A stretch of 19,349 nt of DNA from an uncultured Oscillospiraceae bacterium. GTDB taxonomy: Bacteria > Bacillota > Clostridia > Oscillospirales > Ruminococcaceae. Below are positions 14,618 through 19,349 of the stretch, one piece after another. Within the stretch, counting starts at the first letter, position 1; the number at the start of each line of letters is the position of its first letter. The DNA lies in contig CAJTSZ010000031.1 in the NCBI GenBank assembly GCA_910578755.1, positions 1 to 19,349 on the forward strand, written 5' to 3'. Both the position numbers and the translations under genes were made by a program. The notes beneath the pieces are model-generated. The model ran no database searches and was not told where the DNA came from. It worked only from the letters and a program-made list of their open reading frames with translations.

Positions 14618-14654
14618 GCCCGCCAATACTTTACTGGCGGGCTGTTGTGGTTTT
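14618..14654 (+). terminator. Terminator of the PadR operon
   Basis: An 8-bp stem, GCCCGCCA (14618-14625) with TGGCGGGC (14635-14642), is followed by TGTTGTGGTTTT. The T-run is interrupted, so it may be leaky. It is the only hairpin between the operon and the marR promoter. Confidence 0.6.
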
Positions 14655-14735
14655 CCCCGTTTTACTATGGAAGCCAAGAAATTCACCCTATAAATACTTG
14701 GGTGTGATTTTTACATTTTCGTCATAATTATTCTG

Positions 14736-14763
14736 TTGACATTAAAAAAATAATGAATATAAT
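14736..14763 (+). promoter_or_regulatory. Strong sigma-A promoter of the marR-ABC operon
   Basis: Consensus TTGACA (14736-14741) and consensus TATAAT (14758-14763) are separated by 16 bp in AT-rich DNA. Transcription would start near 14770, right at the edge of the 41-bp palindrome. A fully consensus promoter with an operator there fits a tightly repressed, inducible operon. Confidence 0.8.
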
Positions 14764-14773
14764 GGAAATACAG

Positions 14774-14814
14774 AAAATAATTAATCAGTTAATAGTTAAC
14801 TGATTAATTATTTT
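14774..14814. promoter_or_regulatory. 41-bp perfect palindrome, candidate MarR operator
   Basis: The left arm AAAATAATTAATCAGTTAA (14774-14792) and its exact complement (14796-14814) flank the spacer TAG. It begins about 10 bp after the -10 box, overlapping the expected start site. MarR dimers bind AT-rich inverted repeats placed like this. The arms are much longer than one MarR site needs, and a T-rich stretch follows (about 14816-14825), so an RNA hairpin role is also possible. Confidence 0.7.
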
Positions 14815-14840
14815 AAATTTTTTTTGTTCTACAATAAAAA

Positions 14841-15012
14841 GCTGTTGCGCGAGCGAAACAATTTTCCCAAGTTTTGCAGGCGAAGCCAAAAAACTTGTAA
14901 GGGGCGTTCACACCGTTTTGTTTCGCACAAATGGTTCACGCCCCGTTTCGCCCTTCCCGCCTAGTGCAAAGCTTCGCAAGAAAAATAGTTTCGCTTCGCT
15001 CAACTATTTTTT
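14841..15012 (+). other. Hairpin-rich leader of the marR operon
   Basis: The transcript leader is about 290 nt. It can form H1 (14869-14896: AAGTTTT/AAAACTT with inner GGC/GCC), H2 (14901-14944: GGGGCGT/ACGCCCC with inner ACC/GGT and TTTG/CAAA) and H3 (14981-15011: AAAAATAGTT/AACTATTTTT). H3 ends in T residues and resembles an attenuator 46 nt before the marR start. TTTCGC/GCGAAA words recur throughout. No known riboswitch was recognised. Confidence 0.5.
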
Positions 15013-15057
15013 ATACCTAGGACGCCCTGCGGCCCAAATGAAAGAAAGGAGTTGGAC

Positions 15058-15600
15058 ATGGAAAAAACCTCAATGGAAATTTCCCATAACCTAAACAGGA
15101 TTTCCATTTTGCAGCGCATTGCTTCTCAAAAGGCTTCTGCCAAGGCGGGCATTTATATTGGCCAGCTGCCTCTTTTGGGCTATGTTGCCCACCACCCAGG
15201 CTGCACCCAAAGGGATGTGGCGGCACATTTGCAGGTTTCGGCCCCCAACATTACGGCAATGGTAAAGCGCATGGTAAGGGCCGGCCTCATGGAAAAACAG
15301 GTGGGTGCGGAAAACCTGCGCTGCAACAGCCTGTTTATTACCCCCCAGGGCAAGGAGATGCTAAAACGCTCTGTAGAGGTGTTTACCGAAATCGACCGTA
15401 TGCTGTTTGCCGGCTTTTCGGAGCAGGAGCTTCTCCAGCTTCATGCTTTTACCACCCGCCTGGTAGAAAACGCGGCCAGCAAGGAATACCGGGACGCTTC
15501 CCATTTTGCTTTAATTGCTATGCTGAAAAAAATGGAAAACGATTCCGACGCCCAGCTTCCCTATTTATCCCAAGAACAGGAGGTACCTACAGTTGATTAA
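15058..15600 (+). CDS. MarR-family transcriptional regulator
   Basis: This 180-residue winged-helix protein has helical dimerisation ends and a central DNA-binding domain. The helix-turn-helix is TQRDVAAHLQVSAPNITAMV followed by KRMVRAGLMEK, and the wing ends in LFITPQGKEML. AGGAG (15047-15051) lies 6 nt before the ATG at 15058. An in-frame TTG at 15052 abuts that site and is rejected. MarR proteins are dimeric repressors released by drugs or metabolites. Position first in an operon with a drug-type ABC exporter, plus the palindrome at the promoter, suggests it represses this operon and responds to a transported compound. The C-terminal tail (about 150-180) is longer than in minimal MarR proteins. 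Its end overlaps the next gene by 8 nt. Confidence 0.9.
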   Translation: MEKTSMEISHNLNRISILQRIASQKASAKAGIYIGQLPLLGYVAHHPGCTQRDVAAHLQVSAPNITAMVKRMVRAGLMEKQVGAENLRCNSLFITPQGKEMLKRSVEVFTEIDRMLFAGFSEQELLQLHAFTTRLVENAASKEYRDASHFALIAMLKKMENDSDAQLPYLSQEQEVPTVD

Positions 15601-17326
15601 AAAGTTTGTTCCCTACATGAAAAACCAATGGTTTTTCATTATTGCAGCGCCCCTTTCCGTGGTGCTGGAAGTATTGATTGAAACCCGCATCCCCCTTTTA
15701 ATGGCCAATATTATTGATATTGGCATTAACCAACAGGATATGGCCTACGTTGTGCGCACCGGCTTGCTTATGATTGTTATGGCCCTCATTTCCCTGCTGT
15801 TTGGCGCCCTAGCCGCCCGTTTTGCAGCCAAGGGGGGCATTGGCTTTTCCCGGGACCTGCGCCAGGCTATTTTTAACAAGGTGCAGGATTTCTCTTTTGC
15901 CAATATTGACAAATTCAGCACCGCTTCCCTGGTAACCCGCCTTACTACCGACATCAGCCGCCTGCAAATGGCGTTTATGATGTCCCTGCGCATGCTGGTG
16001 CGGGCCCCCGTTATGCTGGTAACCGCCACCTTAATGGCCCACAGCATCAACTCCAGCATGGTTTCCATTTTCCTTGTGGCCATTCCATTTTTAGCTGTTT
16101 CCTTGGCGGTAATTGCCACAACAACCTATCCCCGTTTTCAGGCCATGATGAAAAAGTTTGACTTTATGAACTCCACGGTTCAGGAAAACCTGGTTGCCAT
16201 CCGGGTGGTAAAGGCCTTTTCACGGGAAGGTTTTGAAAAGAAAAAGTTTGACAAAGCCATTGACGAATTACAGGATTACTCCATTCAGGCAGAAAAAATC
16301 CTGGCCTTTAACTCCCCCATTATGCAGCTTACCATGTATTTCTGCATCATTGCTATTGTGTGGTTTGGCGGCAACAAAATTATTGCAGGCACCATGCAAA
16401 CCGGTGAACTGATGAGCTTTATCAGCTACGTTACCCAAATTTTAATGTCCCTGATGATGATTGCCATGATTTTTATTGGCCTTGTCATGTCCCGTGCCTC
16501 CATTACCCGTATTGTGGAGGTTTTGGATGAAAAAATTGATATTACCGACCAGCATATTTCCCAGGAGCCTGCCGTAGAGGATGGCTCTGTGGTGTTTGAA
16601 AACGTTTCCTTCCGCTACGGCAAGGAGGAGGACGCCAACTTGGTTTTGGAAAACATTAACCTGAGCATCCAGTCCGGTGAAACAGTGGGGATTATTGGCG
16701 GCACCGGCTCCGCCAAAACCACCCTGGTACAGCTCATCCCCCGTTTGTACGACGTTGCCGGCGGCAAAGTTTCCGTTGGCGGCCACGATGTGCGGGATTA
16801 TAAGCTGAATACCCTGCGCCAGGCCGTGGGTATGGTGCTGCAAAAGAACGTGCTGTTCTCTGGTACCATTGAGGAAAACCTGCGCTGGGGCGACGCCAAC
16901 GCCACCGAGGCCCAAATCCGCACCGCCTGCCAAAGCGCCCAAGCCGACAGCTTTGTTCAGTCCTTCCCCCAGCAGTACAAAACCGACCTTGGCCAAGGGG
17001 GCGTAAATGTTTCCGGCGGGCAAAAGCAGCGGCTGTGCATTGCCCGGGCCCTGCTGAAAAAACCAAAAATACTGATTTTAGACGACAGTACCAGCGCTGT
17101 GGATACCGCTACAGACGCCAAAATCCGGGAGGCCTTCCGCCGGGATTTAAAGGACACCACAAAAATTATTATTGCCCAGCGCATCTCCTCCGTCAGCGAC
17201 GCGGATAAAATTATCGTTTTGGATGACGGAAATATCAGCGCCATTGGCACCCATGAAGAACTGCTGCAAAGCAGCCATATTTACCGCGAGGTATACCAGT
17301 CCCAGCAGAAAGGAGCTGAAGAATAA
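15593..17326 (+). CDS. ABC exporter half-transporter, subunit with degenerate ATPase motifs
   Basis: The 577-residue type I exporter subunit has about six transmembrane helices (1-310) fused to an ATPase domain (about 330-577). It starts at a TTG, with AGGAGGT (15578-15584) 8 nt upstream. It overlaps marR by 8 nt, so translation is coupled. Walker A reads GGTGSAKTT with Ala374 where glycine normally precedes Lys375. The signature VSGGQ (473-477) is intact. After Walker B the catalytic glutamate is Asp498 (ILDDSTSAVD), and the switch histidine is Gln529 (IIAQRIS). This matches the degenerate-site subunit of heterodimeric exporters such as TM287 and BmrC. It should pair with the next gene product to export drugs, lipids or peptides. 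The substrate is not deducible. Confidence 0.92.
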   Translation: MIKKFVPYMKNQWFFIIAAPLSVVLEVLIETRIPLLMANIIDIGINQQDMAYVVRTGLLMIVMALISLLFGALAARFAAKGGIGFSRDLRQAIFNKVQDFSFANIDKFSTASLVTRLTTDISRLQMAFMMSLRMLVRAPVMLVTATLMAHSINSSMVSIFLVAIPFLAVSLAVIATTTYPRFQAMMKKFDFMNSTVQENLVAIRVVKAFSREGFEKKKFDKAIDELQDYSIQAEKILAFNSPIMQLTMYFCIIAIVWFGGNKIIAGTMQTGELMSFISYVTQILMSLMMIAMIFIGLVMSRASITRIVEVLDEKIDITDQHISQEPAVEDGSVVFENVSFRYGKEEDANLVLENINLSIQSGETVGIIGGTGSAKTTLVQLIPRLYDVAGGKVSVGGHDVRDYKLNTLRQAVGMVLQKNVLFSGTIEENLRWGDANATEAQIRTACQSAQADSFVQSFPQQYKTDLGQGGVNVSGGQKQRLCIARALLKKPKILILDDSTSAVDTATDAKIREAFRRDLKDTTKIIIAQRISSVSDADKIIVLDDGNISAIGTHEELLQSSHIYREVYQSQQKGAEE

Positions 17327-19215
17327 TGCCAGGACCACACGGCGGCCGCCACGGCTACCAAAAACCCCAAAACCCAGGCAAAACCTTTTTGCGCATTGTA
17401 AAATATATGACAGACTCTAAGTTGCGCATTGCTGTTGTTGTAGTTGCTGTTATTATCAGTTCCTGCACCAACATTGTAGGTACTTACTTTTTAAAACCCT
17501 TAATTAACGATTACATTGTCCCCTTTATTGGCCAGCAGGATGTAAACTTTGCCCCCTTTATTGGTATGCTGTGCGTTTTAGGCGCAATTTACCTTACCGG
17601 GGCCCTTTGCACCTACATTTCCAACCGGCTTATGGTAGATATTTCTAACCACTCCCTCAACAGCATCCGCCGGGATTTATTCCGCCATATGCAGGAACTG
17701 CCTATTCGTTATTTTGACACCCACACCCACGGCGAGCTGATGAGCCGTTACACCAACGACGTTGACGCCCTGCGGGAAATGCTCAGCAATAGTATGACAG
17801 CCCTTATTACCTCCACCATTACCGTGGTGGGCACCTTCACTATGATGCTGATTTTAAGCCCCCTGCTTACTTTGCTGATTATTTTAATGCTGCTGGTGAT
17901 GCTGTTTATCATCAAAACCATTGGCGGGCGCAGCGCCAGGGCGTTCCAGCGGCAGCAAAGGGCCTTAGGCGCTGTAAACGGCTACATTGAAGAAATGATT
18001 GAAGGCCAAAAGGTGGTAAAGGTGTTCTGCCACGAAGAAACAGTACAGAAGGACTTTAAAGCCCTAAACGACGAGCTGTGCAACGCCGCCACAGACGCCA
18101 ACACCTTCGCCAGTATTTTAATGCCCATTATGGGGAATATTTCCTACATCAATTACGCCATTACCGCCACAGTAGGCGCGGCTTTGGCCATTAACGGCAA
18201 AATGGACCTGGGCTCCATTGCTTCCTTTTTGCAGTACACCCGTTCCTTTTCCCAGCCCCTGACCCAAATTTCCCAGCAGTTTAACAACATTCTTTCCGCC
18301 CTGGCCGGCGCCGAGCGCATTTTCACCATGATCGACCAGCCTGCCGAGGAGGACGAAGGCTACGTTACCCTGGTAAACGCGGTGCGCCAGGAGGACGGCA
18401 CCCTCCAGGAAACCGACCGCCACACCGGCCTGTGGGCCTGGAAGCACCCCCACAAGGACGGCACCCTCACCTATACCCAGGTGAAAGGCGACGTACAGTT
18501 TGAAAACGTCACCTTTGGCTACAACCCGGACAAAACTGTTCTCCACAATGTAAGCCTGTATGCAAAACCGGGGCAAAAAATTGCCTTTGTCGGCTCCACT
18601 GGCGCCGGTAAAACAACCATTACCAACCTGCTAAACCGGTTTTATGAAATCAACAATGGTAAAATCCGTTACGATGGCATTAACATTCAAAAAATTAAAA
18701 AGAACGACCTGCGCCGTTCCCTTTCCATGGTGCTTCAGGATACCCACCTGTTTACCGGCACCGTTATGGAAAACATCCGCTACGGTAATTTGGACGCTAC
18801 GGATGAGGAAGTAATTGCCGCCGCCAAACTGGCCAACGCCCACAACTTTATACAGCACCTGCCCCAGGGGTACAACACAATACTTACCTCTGACGGCGCC
18901 AACCTGAGCCAAGGCCAACGGCAGCTCCTTGCCATTGCCCGCGCCGCCGTGGCCGACCCGCCGGTGCTTGTTTTGGATGAAGCTACTTCCTCCATTGATA
19001 CCCGCACCGAAGCCCTCATTGAAAAAGGCATGGACAGCTTAATGACCGGCCGAACTGTATTCGTAATTGCCCACCGCCTTTCCACGGTGCGCAACTCCAA
19101 CGCCATTATGGTTTTGGAAAACGGGCAAATTATTGAACGGGGCGACCATGACCAGTTAATTGAACAAAAAGGCAAGTATTACCAGCTTTACACCGGTATG
19201 TTTGAGCTTTCTTAA
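17326..19215 (+). CDS. ABC exporter half-transporter, catalytically competent subunit
   Basis: This 629-residue partner subunit has a short Gly/Pro/His-rich N-terminus, about six transmembrane helices (about 35-340) and an ATPase domain (about 385-629). A linker of about 45 residues (about 345-390) precedes the ATPase domain, as in clostridial relatives. Walker A is STGAGKTT with K429. The signature is the variant LSQGQ (527-531). Walker B with catalytic Glu is LVLDEATS (D551, E552), and the switch histidine is H583. Its lost signature glycine pairs with the partner's degenerate Walker site. Its own good Walker site pairs with the partner's intact signature, giving one active ATP site per heterodimer, as in TM288 and BmrD. 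The ATG overlaps the upstream TAA by one base, and AAAGGAG lies at 17309-17315. Confidence 0.93.
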   Translation: MPGPHGGRHGYQKPQNPGKTFLRIVKYMTDSKLRIAVVVVAVIISSCTNIVGTYFLKPLINDYIVPFIGQQDVNFAPFIGMLCVLGAIYLTGALCTYISNRLMVDISNHSLNSIRRDLFRHMQELPIRYFDTHTHGELMSRYTNDVDALREMLSNSMTALITSTITVVGTFTMMLILSPLLTLLIILMLLVMLFIIKTIGGRSARAFQRQQRALGAVNGYIEEMIEGQKVVKVFCHEETVQKDFKALNDELCNAATDANTFASILMPIMGNISYINYAITATVGAALAINGKMDLGSIASFLQYTRSFSQPLTQISQQFNNILSALAGAERIFTMIDQPAEEDEGYVTLVNAVRQEDGTLQETDRHTGLWAWKHPHKDGTLTYTQVKGDVQFENVTFGYNPDKTVLHNVSLYAKPGQKIAFVGSTGAGKTTITNLLNRFYEINNGKIRYDGINIQKIKKNDLRRSLSMVLQDTHLFTGTVMENIRYGNLDATDEEVIAAAKLANAHNFIQHLPQGYNTILTSDGANLSQGQRQLLAIARAAVADPPVLVLDEATSSIDTRTEALIEKGMDSLMTGRTVFVIAHRLSTVRNSNAIMVLENGQIIERGDHDQLIEQKGKYYQLYTGMFELS

Positions 19216-19257
19216 CAGAAGGCGTGGAAGAGAAATCTTCCACGCCTTCTGTTTTTT
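19216..19257 (+). terminator. Strong rho-independent terminator of the marR-ABC operon
   Basis: A perfect 16-bp stem (19216-19231 with 19236-19251) with a GAAA tetraloop is followed by TTTTTTG. It starts on the base after the stop codon and is the clearest terminator in the window. Confidence 0.95.
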
Positions 19258-19299
19258 GTTTTTCGGATAAAATTTTCTTCTCAGTGGTTCCAGCCCCAA

Positions 19300-19349
19300 A
19301 ACTTACAGCGGTATACCGCTGTAAGTTAGCAAGTTGGGCTATGCCCAAC
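19300..19349. repeat. Two adjacent perfect palindromes at the window end
   Basis: A 28-bp palindrome (19300-19327) has 12-bp arms AACTTACAGCGG and CCGCTGTAAGTT around TATA. Next, GTTGGGC (19333-19339) pairs with GCCCAAC (19343-19349). Neither has a T-run within the window. They resemble the palindrome clusters in the other spacers. What follows is not visible. Confidence 0.7.

Noticed and set aside
1..19349. CRISPR array, tRNA, rRNA or a defence island
   Set aside because: No regularly spaced identical repeats, cloverleaf or rRNA segments, and no nuclease, helicase or toxin-antitoxin genes were seen. The genes present are housekeeping, envelope or transport.

Overview
The window looks like a chromosomal segment of a Gram-positive Clostridia-type bacterium, probably Oscillospirales/Ruminococcaceae-like; this placement is inferred, not proven. 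The reasons are strong AGGAGG-type ribosome binding sites, two TTG starts, a ZapA of the Firmicutes type, an SLH-domain surface protein, a PadR/DUF1700 operon, and a MarR-controlled heterodimeric ABC exporter. No rRNA, tRNA or CRISPR array was found.

Region 1 (1-1350): two tandem 107-bp palindromic repeat units, a dispersed 59-nt repeat, zapA on the minus strand, and a 626-bp gap that ends in the glgP promoter. Region 2 (1351-7126): glgP, a GH13 alpha-glucan hydrolase and cinA, all on the plus strand. The first two form a cytoplasmic glycogen/maltodextrin breakdown pair. cinA (NMN deamidation / damaged nucleotide clean-up) follows after a structured spacer. Region 3 (7127-9190): back-to-back terminators, an exported Ig-like/SLH protein on the minus strand, and a 673-bp divergent spacer with a good guaA promoter and a palindromic candidate operator. 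Region 4 (9191-12356): guaA, whose last 12 bases are repeated exactly 189 bp downstream. This is the footprint of integration at the guaA 3' end. Beyond it lie an N-terminally truncated tyrosine integrase and about 600 bp of hairpin-rich DNA that includes the second copy of the 59-nt repeat. Region 5 (12357-14654): a compact PadR operon (padR, a DUF1700 membrane protein, an anchored extracytoplasmic protein), with both junctions overlapping by the same 8 bases. Region 6 (14655-19349): a marR promoter with a perfect 41-bp palindrome at the expected transcription start, a roughly 290-nt hairpin-rich leader, marR, two overlapping ABC half-transporter genes with complementary active-site losses, a strong terminator, and two more perfect palindromes at the window edge.

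The genes are all recognisable families. The less usual material is intergenic: covarying tandem palindromes, a dispersed repeat shared by two spacers, an att duplication with an integrase remnant, and a very long operator-like palindrome. I did not find a convincing new multi-gene system. All counts and alignments were done by eye.
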